This document shows, piece after piece, positions 1 through 8,875 of a stretch of DNA of 21,145 bases. Made by a program: the position numbers and the translations under genes. Each line of letters starts with the position of its first letter. Position 1 is the stretch's first letter. The DNA lies in contig CALJBF010000221.1 in NCBI GenBank assembly GCA_938027385.1, positions 1 through 21,145 on the forward strand, read 5' to 3'. The notes under the pieces were generated by a model. That model ran no database searches, was not told the origin of the DNA, and saw only the letters and a program-made list of their open reading frames with translations. This DNA comes from an uncultured Porphyromonadaceae bacterium (GTDB taxonomy: Bacteria; Bacteroidota; Bacteroidia; Bacteroidales; Muribaculaceae).

Positions 1-1911
1 GATGGTGGTGTCGCAGACCTCGGCCGAGGCGGCGGGATCCCACTGGCGACGCACCTTCTGGGTGTACATGCGGTCGGTCAGGTTGATCGACGGGGTGAGG
101 TTTATATATTTGAACACCGAGAACGTGGCCGAAATGGGCACATAGTGTTTCATGCCGTTGCGCCAGTCCTTGATGAGCGATTTCTTGAAAAACTCGTCCT
201 GTTTCGCGGTAAGCGAGTTCTGCAGCTGGCCCGAATACGAGAGGCGTATCTTCTCGTACCAGCGCTCGGCGCCCACCGGATGCTTGCGCTTGAACGGGTA
301 GGTCTGCGACATGGTGACCGTGAGGTTGGGGAACGAGACGGCCAGCGTGGAGTCCTGCGTGCGCTGGGTGATGTTGAGCGACGTAGACAGCGACCACTTC
401 GACTGCGGGAAACGGTAAGTGAGGTTGACCGTCGACGACTTGGTGTTCTCGGTGAAAGCCGACGAGTAATATGAATTGACGTTGTTGCGCGAGTATCCCG
501 AGGTGGTGAAGTTCACCGAGGCCGAAAGGCTCATGTTGGGGTTGGCCTTAGAGTCCTGGCTGTGGCTCCAGACCACCTGGAAGTTGGTCGACGAGGAGTA
601 GTCGGGATCACCCTTCTCGCCGTAGATCGACTTGAGGTAGTTGATGTTGAAGTTGCCCGAGAACTTGTAGCGCTTGTTGTAGGTAGACTGCGCCGAGAGA
701 CCCCACGAGCCCTTGGTGTAGATCTCGCCGGTGAGGGCAAGGTCAACATAATCGTTTATGGCGAAGTAGTAGCCGCCGTCAGAGAGGTAGAAACCGCGGT
801 TGTAGTCGTCGCCGAAGGTGGGCACGATTATACCCGAGGCATATTTGTCGCTGAACGGGAAGTAGCCGAACGGCACGGCAATGGGCAGGGGGAGGCCAGC
901 CAGCACCATATATGCGGGGCCGGTTACGATGTTCTTCTTGGGGCGCACCTTGGCGCGTGTGAGCTGCAGGTAGAAGTGCGGATGCTCGTGGTCGTCGCAG
1001 GTCGAGTAGCGGCCGTTCTCGATGTAGTAGTCGTCGCCCTCGGTCTTTTTGGTGGTGCCGCCGGTAAGGTAACCTTCGCCCTGCTGTGTGGCCACGTTGG
1101 TGATGTAGCCGCGTTTCGACTTGAAGTTGTAGCGCATCGTCTCCGACTCGTACTCAGAGCCACCCTGCTGGAAGATGGGACGCCCCTGCAGGTCGCCCAC
1201 CGAGTCGAGCACGCCGGCGGCCTCGACCTCTGAGTTCTCGAGATCGAGTGCGATGTCGGCGGCCTGCAGTTTCAGGTCGCCGTAGTCGACCTTGCCGTCG
1301 CCGTACATGTAGGTCATGCGGCGCCCTATCATCACCATCGAGTCGGTGCATGAGAATGTGACCTGGTTGTCGAGGTCAACTTTCTCGCGGCGGATAGGCG
1401 ACGGGGCGGCGGGGAGGGCCGAAACCGGGACCGGGGCACCTTGGGTGGCAAGGGTGGCGGGCACGGTATCGGAGGGGGCATGCAGGGTATCGAGGGGAGC
1501 GCCGACTTCGTCAGGCGCCACAGTCTGGGTGGCTGAAACGCCGGGGGCGCCAGCTGAAACGGAGGTGGGTGTGGAAACGGTGGCGGTGGCTGAGGCCTCG
1601 CCGGCGGTATCTGCGGGGGCGGTTTCGGGGGGGCGCACCGAGACCACGGTGTTAAGCGAGTCGGTGTCGGTGAGGCCATCGTGAATCTGGTCGCGGCGGG
1701 CGGCCTCGGCGGCGTGGCGGGCGCGACGGGCACGGTCGCGGGCCTCGTCGCGATCAAGGATGGGGGGGAGTTCCTCGGTGTCGGCGAAACGGCTGATGGA
1801 GTCGGCGAAGTTCACACCGTATGACGCGGCGGCCCCGTCGCGTGAGAAAAGGTTTCCCGCAACGAGGCTGGCAGCGAAGATGAGCAATATGTAAAGACTG
1901 TTGCTACGCAA
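1..1911 (-). CDS. lptD: LPS-assembly protein LptD-like outer-membrane protein (C-terminus cut by window edge)
   Basis: Predicted outer-membrane translocon that inserts lipopolysaccharide into the outer leaflet. 637 residues are visible; the reading frame is still open at position 1, so the C-terminal part of the barrel is missing. The frame has a stop codon at 1915-1917, so the start is most likely the TTG at 1909-1911. This is followed by a hydrophobic signal-like stretch (residues about 5-20). Residues about 90-170 are a Pro/Ala/Thr/Val-rich linker. Residues about 175-290 resemble the OstA/LptA-like periplasmic domain (CTDSMVMIG, YGDGKVDYGDLKL). From about 355 onward there are alternating aromatic/polar strands typical of a beta-barrel (GGYYFAINDYVDLAL, YRFPQSKWSLSTSLN). 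The gene begins 24 nt after the tyrS stop and is probably cotranscribed with it. The family call is from pattern recognition; other large outer-membrane barrels are less likely because of the OstA-like segment. Confidence 0.83.
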   Translation of the reverse strand, partial: MRSNSLYILLIFAASLVAGNLFSRDGAAASYGVNFADSISRFADTEELPPILDRDEARDRARRARHAAEAARRDQIHDGLTDTDSLNTVVSVRPPETAPADTAGEASATATVSTPTSVSAGAPGVSATQTVAPDEVGAPLDTLHAPSDTVPATLATQGAPVPVSALPAAPSPIRREKVDLDNQVTFSCTDSMVMIGRRMTYMYGDGKVDYGDLKLQAADIALDLENSEVEAAGVLDSVGDLQGRPIFQQGGSEYESETMRYNFKSKRGYITNVATQQGEGYLTGGTTKKTEGDDYYIENGRYSTCDDHEHPHFYLQLTRAKVRPKKNIVTGPAYMVLAGLPLPIAVPFGYFPFSDKYASGIIVPTFGDDYNRGFYLSDGGYYFAINDYVDLALTGEIYTKGSWGLSAQSTYNKRYKFSGNFNINYLKSIYGEKGDPDYSSSTNFQVVWSHSQDSKANPNMSLSASVNFTTSGYSRNNVNSYYSSAFTENTKSSTVNLTYRFPQSKWSLSTSLNITQRTQDSTLAVSFPNLTVTMSQTYPFKRKHPVGAERWYEKIRLSYSGQLQNSLTAKQDEFFKKSLIKDWRNGMKHYVPISATFSVFKYINLTPSINLTDRMYTQKVRRQWDPAASAEVCDTTI

Positions 1912-1935
1912 GTGTCAGATCCGGCCGGCGGTGTG

Positions 1936-3234
<1,299 letters not shown>

Positions 3235-3289
3235 TGTAAGATGGCGGTGATATGCTTGATTATATGCTTATTGTTGTGTTTCTACGCGG

Positions 3290-4510
3290 TCAGGCCAGGC
3301 GCGCCAGGGCTACGCGGATGCGCTCCATTGCCTCGGCGAGCTGCTCGTCAGAGGCGGCGTAGCTGAGGCGGATATAGCCGGGCAGACCGAACGCCGAGCC
3401 TGCCACGGTAGCCACATGGGCGTATTCGAGCAGGTACATGGCCAGGTCAGAGTCGGTGGTGACGGTGCCTTCGGCCACGGTGTCGCCCTCGATGCGGTAG
3501 CTCTTGCCCAGGAAGGCCTTCACCTCGGGGAAGAGGTAGAACGCGCCCTGCGGCACATTGAACTTCAGGCCGGGAATCTGGCCGGCGAGATCGACCACCA
3601 GGTCGCGGCGGCGCTCAAAGGCGCGGCGCATTGTCTCGACAGATTCCTGCGGGCCGTTATAGGCCTCTTCGGCGGCTTTCTGGGCTATCGACGAACAGCC
3701 CGAGGTGGTCTGTCCCTGGAGTTTCGACATCGCCTTGGCGATCTCAAGCGGAGCGGCGGCGAAACCGATGCGCCAGCCGGTCATGGCGTAAGCCTTTGAA
3801 ACGCCGTTGACCAGCACCAGGCGGTCGGCAATCTCGGGGAATTCGGTGAGCGAGGCGCATCCGCCGACGTAATTGATGTGACGGTAGATCTCGTCGGAGA
3901 TGACCGACACGCGCGGATGACGCACGAGCACGTCGACCAGCCCGCGCAGTTCCTCGCGGCTGTAGACGGCGCCCGAGGGGTTTGACGGCGAGCAGAGCAT
4001 CACCAGCGAGGTGCGCCCGGTGATGGCGCTTTCGAGCTGTGCGGGGGTGATCTTGAAATCCTGGTCTATGCCGGCCTCGACGGCAACTGTGGTGCCGCCG
4101 GCGAGCTTGACCATCTCGACATAGCTGACCCATGCGGGCATGGGAATCACCACCTCGTCACCCTCGTTCACGAGCGAGAGCACGGCATTGCTGAGCGACT
4201 GCTTGGCTCCGCCGCTGACCACAATCTGCGCCGGGTCGTAGACCACATTGAGCTCACGGGCCAGGGAGTCGGCTATGGCCTTGCGGAGCGACATATAGCC
4301 CGGCACGGGCGAGTAGTGGGTGTAGTTCTCGTCGATGGCACGCTTGGCCGCCTCCTTGATATTGTCGGGGGTAGCGAAATCGGGCTCGCCGACCGAGAGA
4401 TTTATCACATCCACGCCACTGGCGCGCAACTCGCTGCTCTTCTGCGACATAGCCAATGTAGCAGAGGCTGCAAGCGACTGTATTCTCCGAGAAATCCGTG
4501 AGTTGCTCAT
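3290..4510 (-). CDS. Class I PLP-dependent aminotransferase (aspartate aminotransferase type)
   Basis: Transfers an amino group between an amino acid (probably aspartate) and a 2-oxo acid, using pyridoxal phosphate. The 406-residue protein has the fold-type I motifs in order: LSVGEPDF at 38-45, the substrate-loop SNPSG at 176-180, SDEIYR at 205-210, and the PLP-lysine motif SKAYAMTGWRIG with K239 as the Schiff-base residue. A C-terminal YIRLSYA supplies the conserved carboxylate-binding arginine. The ATG start is supported by a Bacteroidota promoter at 4530-4560, about 20 nt upstream. It is first in a probable transcript continuing into tyrS and the lptD-like gene. The exact substrate cannot be assigned from sequence, so I leave out a gene symbol; aspC/aat is the best guess. 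Confidence 0.92.
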   Translation of the reverse strand: MSNSRISRRIQSLAASATLAMSQKSSELRASGVDVINLSVGEPDFATPDNIKEAAKRAIDENYTHYSPVPGYMSLRKAIADSLARELNVVYDPAQIVVSGGAKQSLSNAVLSLVNEGDEVVIPMPAWVSYVEMVKLAGGTTVAVEAGIDQDFKITPAQLESAITGRTSLVMLCSPSNPSGAVYSREELRGLVDVLVRHPRVSVISDEIYRHINYVGGCASLTEFPEIADRLVLVNGVSKAYAMTGWRIGFAAAPLEIAKAMSKLQGQTTSGCSSIAQKAAEEAYNGPQESVETMRRAFERRRDLVVDLAGQIPGLKFNVPQGAFYLFPEVKAFLGKSYRIEGDTVAEGTVTTDSDLAMYLLEYAHVATVAGSAFGLPGYIRLSYAASDEQLAEAMERIRVALARLA

Positions 4511-4529
4511 AATACCTGTAATTTTCAGG

Positions 4530-4560
4530 CAAAGTTACGCAAAAAAAACAAATTACCAAC
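4530..4560 (-). promoter_or_regulatory. Bacteroidota-type promoter of the aminotransferase operon
   Basis: On the minus strand a perfect TAnnTTTG box (TAACTTTG, 4530-4537) is preceded, after a 19-nt spacer, by GTTG (4557-4560), matching the -7/-33 pattern of the Bacteroidota housekeeping sigma factor. Transcription would start near 4525, leaving a leader of about 15 nt before the ATG at 4510. Confidence 0.75.
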
Positions 4561-4563
4561 GCC

Positions 4564-4597
4564 CCCGGGCCGTGTTAACACCACGCACGGCACCGGG
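4564..4597 (-). terminator. Possible terminator hairpin after the AraC-type gene
   Basis: GCCGTG (4569-4574) pairs with CACGGC (4586-4591), extended by CCCGG (4564-4568) with CCGGG (4593-4597) across a one-base bulge, giving an 11-bp stem. On the minus strand the T-run (4541-4548) starts about 15 nt beyond the stem, too far for a textbook intrinsic terminator. The call rests on its position between the regulator stop (4631) and the next promoter. Confidence 0.35.
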
Positions 4598-4630
4598 CAC
4601 GAACGGGGAAAGCGCCGGAGCCTACGCCGG

Positions 4631-5554
4631 TCAGGTATTCTGGAACCGGGTGGGCGACATGCCGACCAGGTGCTTGAAGTATTTGCCGAACGACGACTGG
4701 TTGGTGAAATTGAGCTCGTAGGCGATCTGCTGCACGTTCTTGCCCGAATAGCGCAGCAGGTTCTTGGCTTCCTGAATCACATACTGGTCGATCCACTCGG
4801 CGGCCGACTTGCCGGTGGCCTCCTTGATGATCATCGAGAGGTATTTGGGCGAGATGAACATCTTGTCGGCGTAGAAACCGATGGCGCGCTCCTTGCGGTA
4901 ATGGTTGCGCACGAGCGTGAGGAAGGTGCGTACGTAGGTGGTGCGGCGCGACCGCGGCTGCCCCAGGATATCTTTCTGGGCGGCCTCCTCGCCGAAGGCC
5001 ATGACCTGGTAGCCGGCAGCGGTGACAAGGGCGCGGGCCGTGAGCCGGGTGTAGCTGTTCTCTTCGTTGGCGGTGATGTGCAGCAGGTCGAAATATTTGA
5101 TGAGCAGCTGCACGCGCTCGGGACGCAGGCGCAGCACGGTCTTGCGCGTGGTGAAGAGGTTAGAGTTTATGGCGTTGAGGTCGATGTTGACATCGCGGAT
5201 AAACTTGTTTGACATGAACAGCAGGTAGGCCTCGACCTCCTGCCCCGACACGATGCCCGGCGAGAAATAGGTATCGGGGGTGATGAAGGCTATCGAGCAT
5301 GGCTTTATATGCACCTCCTCGAGGTTTACGGTGAGCTTGATGTGCCCCTTGACCAGAATGATTATGGTCATGCCGTCGAAACGCCTCACGATGTCGCCCG
5401 ACAGATGGGGGCTCTTCGATGTTATGTGCGACACGATATAGTCTTCGGCCAGATGGCTGTAATCCTGCGACAGCGACTTGATGGGCTGCATCGAGGCGAT
5501 ATCCATTGAAATCTCCTCGATGCCCACAATCTGCGGCTTTTCTGTTTTCTTCAT
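4631..5554 (-). CDS. AraC-family transcriptional regulator
   Basis: Predicted DNA-binding regulator of 307 residues. The N-terminal half (about 40-120) looks like a cupin-type ligand-sensing domain (HIKLTVNLEEVHIKPCSIAF, ITPDTYFSPG). The C-terminal 100 residues form the AraC double helix-turn-helix: first helix pair about 225-248 (ADKMFISPKYLSMIIKEATG), second about 274-304 (QQIAYELNFTNQSSFGKYF), ending in the family hallmark GMSPTRFQNT. The start ATG lies about 20 nt downstream of a TAnnTTTG box at 5579-5586. It is transcribed divergently from the flippase-like gene, which is a candidate target. The effector is unknown. Proteins of this length and layout are common in Bacteroidales. Confidence 0.93.
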   Translation of the reverse strand: MKKTEKPQIVGIEEISMDIASMQPIKSLSQDYSHLAEDYIVSHITSKSPHLSGDIVRRFDGMTIIILVKGHIKLTVNLEEVHIKPCSIAFITPDTYFSPGIVSGQEVEAYLLFMSNKFIRDVNIDLNAINSNLFTTRKTVLRLRPERVQLLIKYFDLLHITANEENSYTRLTARALVTAAGYQVMAFGEEAAQKDILGQPRSRRTTYVRTFLTLVRNHYRKERAIGFYADKMFISPKYLSMIIKEATGKSAAEWIDQYVIQEAKNLLRYSGKNVQQIAYELNFTNQSSFGKYFKHLVGMSPTRFQNT

Positions 5555-5578
5555 GATTCGCGCTGTAATTTATCACGG

Positions 5579-5586
5579 CAAAATTA
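5579..5586 (-). promoter_or_regulatory. -7 promoter element of the AraC-type gene
   Basis: The minus strand reads TAATTTTG, a perfect TAnnTTTG box, 24 nt upstream of the ATG at 5554. No good TTG/TTTG box is found 19-21 nt further upstream (the sequence there is GGCA), so the promoter may be weak or activator-dependent. Confidence 0.55.
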
Positions 5587-5711
5587 GCGAAATATTCCAG
5601 GATTTTGCCGCAGTTTCGGAACAAAAACGACTTTTCTGCCAATCAACGACCAAAATCTCACACAGAATCAGAGATTCCGTTGCGTTGCGGGGCGGTTTTT
5701 TGCCCTGTCGT

Positions 5712-5743
5712 TTTGGTTTCAAGCGCTTTTGTGCGTATCTTTG
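5712..5743 (+). promoter_or_regulatory. Bacteroidota-type promoter of the flippase-like gene
   Basis: TTTG at 5712-5715, a 20-nt spacer, then a perfect TATCTTTG at 5736-5743. Transcription would start near 5748. This places the longer possible reading frame start (TTG at 5729) inside the promoter and favours the ATG at 5765 as the true start. Confidence 0.75.
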
Positions 5744-5764
5744 CGTGAAAGTAACCTTTGTGCC

Positions 5765-6952
5765 ATGACCCTCGTCAAGCCAGACACACATGACGCGCCC
5801 GGTGCCACGGGCGCTCCCGGCACCGGCGCCCATGCGGCCGACGGCGCCGCGCTGCCGCATGCCCCCGAGGCCGGGAATGACCGCAGACACGGCCTGCTGA
5901 CCAAGGTGCTGAAGATCGTGATACCGTTTGCCGTGAGCGTGGGTCTGTGCTGGATACTTTTCAAAGACATCGACCCGGCGGAGGTGGTCGAGGTGGTGCG
6001 CTCGCAATGCGACTTCCGTTTCATAGCGCTGAACCTTGCGCTGGGCGTGGCGGCCATGGTGTTCAGGGCCATGCGCTGGGGCATACAGCTCAGGGCAATA
6101 GGCGTGCGCGCGCCGCTGCACATACTATGCTACAGCATCTTCGGCACTTACGCGGTGAACCTGCTGTTTCCGCGCCTGGGCGAGGTGTGGCGGTCGGGCT
6201 ACATAGCCTACCGCCAGCGCGCCGGTTTCTCGGAGGTGTTCGGGTCGATGGTGGCCGACCGGCTTGCCGACACGCTGACGGTGATGCTGCTCTCGGCGGC
6301 CACACTGCTTATAGCATACGGCCCGATTGCCGATTTCGTGCGCACCTATCCCGACGCCTACCGGCGGCTGGCCGATCTGGCCTCGTCACCCTGGCTGTGG
6401 GCCGGAATCGTGGCGGCAGTCGGCGCGACATGGATTTTTTTCAAGTATGTGCGCAACCCGCTGACCCGAAAGATACGTCAGTTCATAAAAGGGTTCTGGG
6501 GCGGTTTCGCCTCGATAGTGTCGATGAACCACAAGGGGCGCTGGCTGTTACTGACGGCCCTGATATGGGGGTGCTATTACATGCAGCTCTATGTGGCATT
6601 TTTCGCCTTCCCTTTCACGCGCGAAATCATCGGCATGCACGGAGCCACGGCGGTGCTGGTGTGCCTGGTGCTGACAAGCATCTCGATGGGGGTACCCTCA
6701 AACGGCGGCATCGGCCCATACCAGATTACCATGATATTCGCCCTGCGCATCTTCGCCCCGGCGGCGATGCTGGCCACGGCCGGCGCCCGCGAGACCTTCC
6801 AGGTCAACGCAGCGGCTTTCGGCAACCTGCTCATCGGCGTGCAGACCATACTGCTGGTGGCGCTGGGCATCGTGACCGCTATCCTCATCGCCGCCGACAA
6901 GCGCAAGACCCGCCGCATGGGCGCGCACGAAACCGACCGGCACGCGGCCTGA
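5765..6952 (+). CDS. Flippase-like integral membrane protein (UPF0104 / YbhN, LPG-synthase TM-domain family)
   Basis: Inner-membrane protein of 395 residues, with about eight hydrophobic helices (for example KIVIPFAVSVGLCWILF near the N-terminus, WLLLTALIWGCYYMQLY mid-protein, LLIGVQTILLVALGIVTAIL near the end). It resembles the membrane domain of lysylphosphatidylglycerol synthases; the conserved loop SISMGVPSNGGIGPYQ late in the protein is the recognisable family signature. It lacks the aminoacyl-transfer domain, so it is probably a lipid or glycolipid flippase/transporter rather than a synthase. The first 45 residues are an Ala/Gly/Pro/His-rich cytoplasmic tail. The start at 5765 is chosen because the promoter (5712-5743) overlaps the upstream TTG alternative. 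It is divergent from the AraC-type gene and 57 nt ahead of the Gln-rich membrane protein. Confidence 0.85.
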   Translation: MTLVKPDTHDAPGATGAPGTGAHAADGAALPHAPEAGNDRRHGLLTKVLKIVIPFAVSVGLCWILFKDIDPAEVVEVVRSQCDFRFIALNLALGVAAMVFRAMRWGIQLRAIGVRAPLHILCYSIFGTYAVNLLFPRLGEVWRSGYIAYRQRAGFSEVFGSMVADRLADTLTVMLLSAATLLIAYGPIADFVRTYPDAYRRLADLASSPWLWAGIVAAVGATWIFFKYVRNPLTRKIRQFIKGFWGGFASIVSMNHKGRWLLLTALIWGCYYMQLYVAFFAFPFTREIIGMHGATAVLVCLVLTSISMGVPSNGGIGPYQITMIFALRIFAPAAMLATAGARETFQVNAAAFGNLLIGVQTILLVALGIVTAILIAADKRKTRRMGAHETDRHAA

Positions 6953-7009
6953 CAGCCGCGCTGCCCGACCCTACCCGTAGAATAAATTAATCCGCAAAAG
7001 CTACATATT

Positions 7010-7474
7010 ATGGACAACAACCAGTATAATCCCGGAGGCTACAACCCGCAGGGACAGCAGCAACAACAGGGACAACAGTATCAGCAGCCACAGCAACAGC
7101 AATATCAGCAGGGGCAGCAGCAATATCAGCAGGGGCAGCAGCAGTATCAGCAGGGATACCAGCAGGGGTATCAGCACGGCTATCAGCAGCAGCCCCAGTA
7201 CACGCAGTACACCCAGCAGATCTATTACGAGCGTCCGCGCTCGAACGGCCTCGGCATGGCCGGATTCATCCTATCGCTCTGCGCGCTCATATTCTGCTGG
7301 GTGCCGGTGCTCGACATCATTCTCTGGGTACTCGGCCTGGTATTCTCGCTGATAGGCATCTTCAAGGCTCCGCGCGGTTTTGCCGTGGCCGGCCTGATTA
7401 TCTCACTGCTCGTTATCATCACGGCCATCATAGGGTTCCTGATTTTCGGCGCGGCCCTGATAGCGATAGGCTGA
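7010..7474 (+). CDS. Gln/Tyr-rich small membrane protein with DUF4190-like C-terminus
   Basis: A 154-residue protein of unknown function. Residues about 1-75 are almost entirely Gln, Tyr, Gly and Pro, including three tandem copies of a 7-residue QYQQGQQ-type unit encoded by 21-bp repeats (7100-7162). After a short basic linker (YERPRSNG) come two hydrophobic segments at about 83-112 and 124-150 (GLGMAGFILSLCALIFCW; PRGFAVAGLIISLLVIITAI). The motif LGLVFSLIGIFKAPRGFAVAGLIIS, given here only by its parts LGLVFSLIGIF and PRGFAVAGL, is typical of small DUF4190-type membrane proteins. The low-complexity head would face the cytoplasm or periplasm. The gene follows the flippase-like gene with no recognisable promoter between them and is probably in the same transcript. 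Confidence 0.8.
   Translation: MDNNQYNPGGYNPQGQQQQQGQQYQQPQQQQYQQGQQQYQQGQQQYQQGYQQGYQHGYQQQPQYTQYTQQIYYERPRSNGLGMAGFILSLCALIFCWVPVLDIILWVLGLVFSLIGIFKAPRGFAVAGLIISLLVIITAIIGFLIFGAALIAIG
7100..7162 (+). repeat. 21-bp coding tandem repeat, three copies
   Basis: Units at 7100-7120, 7121-7141 and 7142-7162. The first two are identical (CAATATCAGCAGGGGCAGCA plus G); the third begins CAGTATCAGCAGGG and then diverges. Each encodes QYQQGQQ or a close variant. The near-identity at DNA level suggests recent copy-number change. Confidence 0.9.
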
Positions 7475-7480
7475 CCCCGC

Positions 7481-8269
7481 TCAGCGAGGCGAGAACGTAA
7501 GCGCGGCCCGGCAAAGCGCCCTGTCACCGTTGACAAGTTCGGCGTAAGTCGGGCCCTGCTGTATGCCGCCGGCCGAGTCGGGCGACTGCGAGAGGCGCAC
7601 GTCGACCGGCTCGTCATAATACGCCTCGTGCAGATATGCGATCTCGAACCGCGTGAGGCGGTTGCGGTCGTGAAAGTCGAGCGACCACTGATTGAGCAGC
7701 AGCTCGATGTAGCGCGACGAGTTCACATGCCGGTTGAAGTCGATGTCGCAGTAGGTAAACCTGTATGGCGCCGAAACATATTCGGCAAGCGGACGCAGGC
7801 GCCCCGCCTTCGGCACGGGACACCGGTCGGGCAGTGCCACGGCCTCGATCCAGGCCATGCGCGAGATGTCGCCGGCGCCACGTGTCACCGTATCGAGCAC
7901 GGCCCACACGGTGCGCGCCCACCCGAGGATGTTACCGTCGGCGTCATAGAAACAGAAGTCGCGCTCAGAGAACAGGCGGTTCACCGTGGCCACCCAGGTC
8001 TCGACACGGTATGTCTCGTTCACGCCGGGATAGCGCGTCATCTCCACGGCCACGCGCGACAGCACCCAGGTCTGGTTATAGCCCACCAAGTCGTCGTAGC
8101 CGATTCCCAGCTCGTTTGCATGCAGGGTTGCTACCTCTATGATGCGGTTTATGAGCAGCGTCAGGGGCATGCGCTGCTGGGGGTTACACTCGGCCGGAGT
8201 AAGGAAATATGTGCGCTCGAAAAGCCGGGGTTTCCCCTGTGCGAGCGCCTCGTGTTCAGGATTCATCAT
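7481..8269 (-). CDS. Acyl-ACP thioesterase (FatA/FatB-like)
   Basis: Predicted cytoplasmic hydrolase that releases fatty acids from acyl carrier protein, 262 residues with two hotdog folds. The first fold (about 15-135) includes TYFLTPAECNPQQRMPL and the helix LINRIIEVATLHANELG. The second fold carries the diagnostic motif DIDFNRHVNSSRYIE at about 175-189, with N179 and H181 in the catalytic loop. Two adjacent ATGs (8269 and 8266) are possible starts. It sits 6 nt from the convergent Gln-rich gene and about 15 nt downstream of the rplQ terminator. No TAnnTTTG promoter is visible before it, so its expression may rely on read-through or an atypical promoter. Confidence 0.9.
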   Translation of the reverse strand: MMNPEHEALAQGKPRLFERTYFLTPAECNPQQRMPLTLLINRIIEVATLHANELGIGYDDLVGYNQTWVLSRVAVEMTRYPGVNETYRVETWVATVNRLFSERDFCFYDADGNILGWARTVWAVLDTVTRGAGDISRMAWIEAVALPDRCPVPKAGRLRPLAEYVSAPYRFTYCDIDFNRHVNSSRYIELLLNQWSLDFHDRNRLTRFEIAYLHEAYYDEPVDVRLSQSPDSAGGIQQGPTYAELVNGDRALCRAALTFSPR

Positions 8270-8283
8270 ATCGTAAATGAAAA

Positions 8284-8317
8284 CGGCGGTGTGTCAGCGT
8301 TTGTTGACACACCGCCG
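8284..8317 (-). terminator. Terminator of the ribosomal protein operon
   Basis: Perfect 13-bp inverted repeat: CGGCGGTGTGTCA (8284-8296) and its complement (8305-8317) around an 8-nt loop. Read on the minus strand it is followed by TTTTCATTT; on the plus strand by GTTTTAT, so it may work in both directions. It lies 63 nt after the rplQ stop. Confidence 0.85.
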
Positions 8318-8352
8318 GTTTTATCGGCATACACCCTGAGCGCGGCCATCGG

Positions 8353-8377
8353 GCACGGCACCGGGGTTCAGCCGTGC
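8353..8377 (-). other. Secondary hairpin between rplQ and the terminator
   Basis: GCACGGC (8353-8359) pairs with GCCGTGC (8371-8377) around an 11-nt loop, directly after the rplQ stop. It has no T-tract and could protect the mRNA 3' end or act as a pause site. Function is inferred. Confidence 0.45.
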
Positions 8378-8380
8378 GGA

Positions 8381-8875
8381 TTATTCAGCTGCTGCCTCGT
8401 CGGCCTTGGGAGCCTCTTCTGCTTTGGGAGCCTCGGCCTCAGCCTTGGGAGCGGCCTTGGCACCGCGGCGTGTGCGGCGGGTCTTCTTGGCCTCTTTCTT
8501 ATCCTTGAGCATGTTCTCGTTATAGTCAACGAGCTCGATGAAGCATGTCTGGGCGTTGTCGCCGAGACGGTTGCCGGTCTTGAGGATGCGGGTGTAGCCA
8601 CCGGGACGGTCGGCGATCTTCTGCGAGATCTCGCGGAAAAGCTCGGTGACGGCATATTTGTTCTGGAGATAAGAGAACACCAGACGGCGGTTTGCCATGG
8701 TGTCGTTCTTGGCGCGGTTGATCAGCGGCTCGGCATATACACGCAGTGCTTTGGCCTTGGCCAGAGTGGTGAAGATGCGCTTGTGCTGAATCAGCGAGAC
8801 GGTCATGTTGGCGAGCAGGGCGTCGCGATGGGCCTTCTTGCGCGAGAGGTGGTTGAAGCTTTTATTATGTCTCAT
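8381..8875 (-). CDS. rplQ: 50S ribosomal protein L17
   Basis: Large-subunit protein lining the peptide exit tunnel. The 164 residues start with the family signature [20 protein letters not shown]. The core ends near residue 122 ([20 protein letters not shown]). The last ~40 residues are an Ala/Lys/Glu-rich tail ([20 protein letters not shown] and onward), a feature of Bacteroidota L17 and absent from the ~127-residue enterobacterial form. Its ATG overlaps the rpoA stop by 4 nt (ATGA), implying translational coupling. It is the last gene of the cluster, followed by the terminator at 8284-8317. Confidence 0.97.
   Translation of the reverse strand: MRHNKSFNHLSRKKAHRDALLANMTVSLIQHKRIFTTLAKAKALRVYAEPLINRAKNDTMANRRLVFSYLQNKYAVTELFREISQKIADRPGGYTRILKTGNRLGDNAQTCFIELVDYNENMLKDKKEAKKTRRTRRGAKAAPKAEAEAPKAEEAPKADEAAAE

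Noticed and set aside
3235..3289. Possible T-box or riboswitch leader before tyrS
   Set aside because: Only 55 nt lie between the aminotransferase and tyrS, too short for a T-box, and no specifier stem is visible.
5729..5764. TTG at 5729 as start of the flippase-like protein
   Set aside because: It lies upstream of the perfect -7 box TATCTTTG (5736-5743), so it would precede the transcription start; ATG 5765 is preferred.
5947..6990. 347-codon open frame overlapping the flippase-like gene in another frame
   Set aside because: Arg/His/Gly-rich frame-shift product of the membrane protein gene; the true frame shows transmembrane helices and a promoter.
7060..7200. Possible CRISPR-like repeat array in the Gln-rich region
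   Set aside because: The repeats are in frame, 21 bp, contiguous and without spacers; they encode a QYQQGQQ protein repeat.
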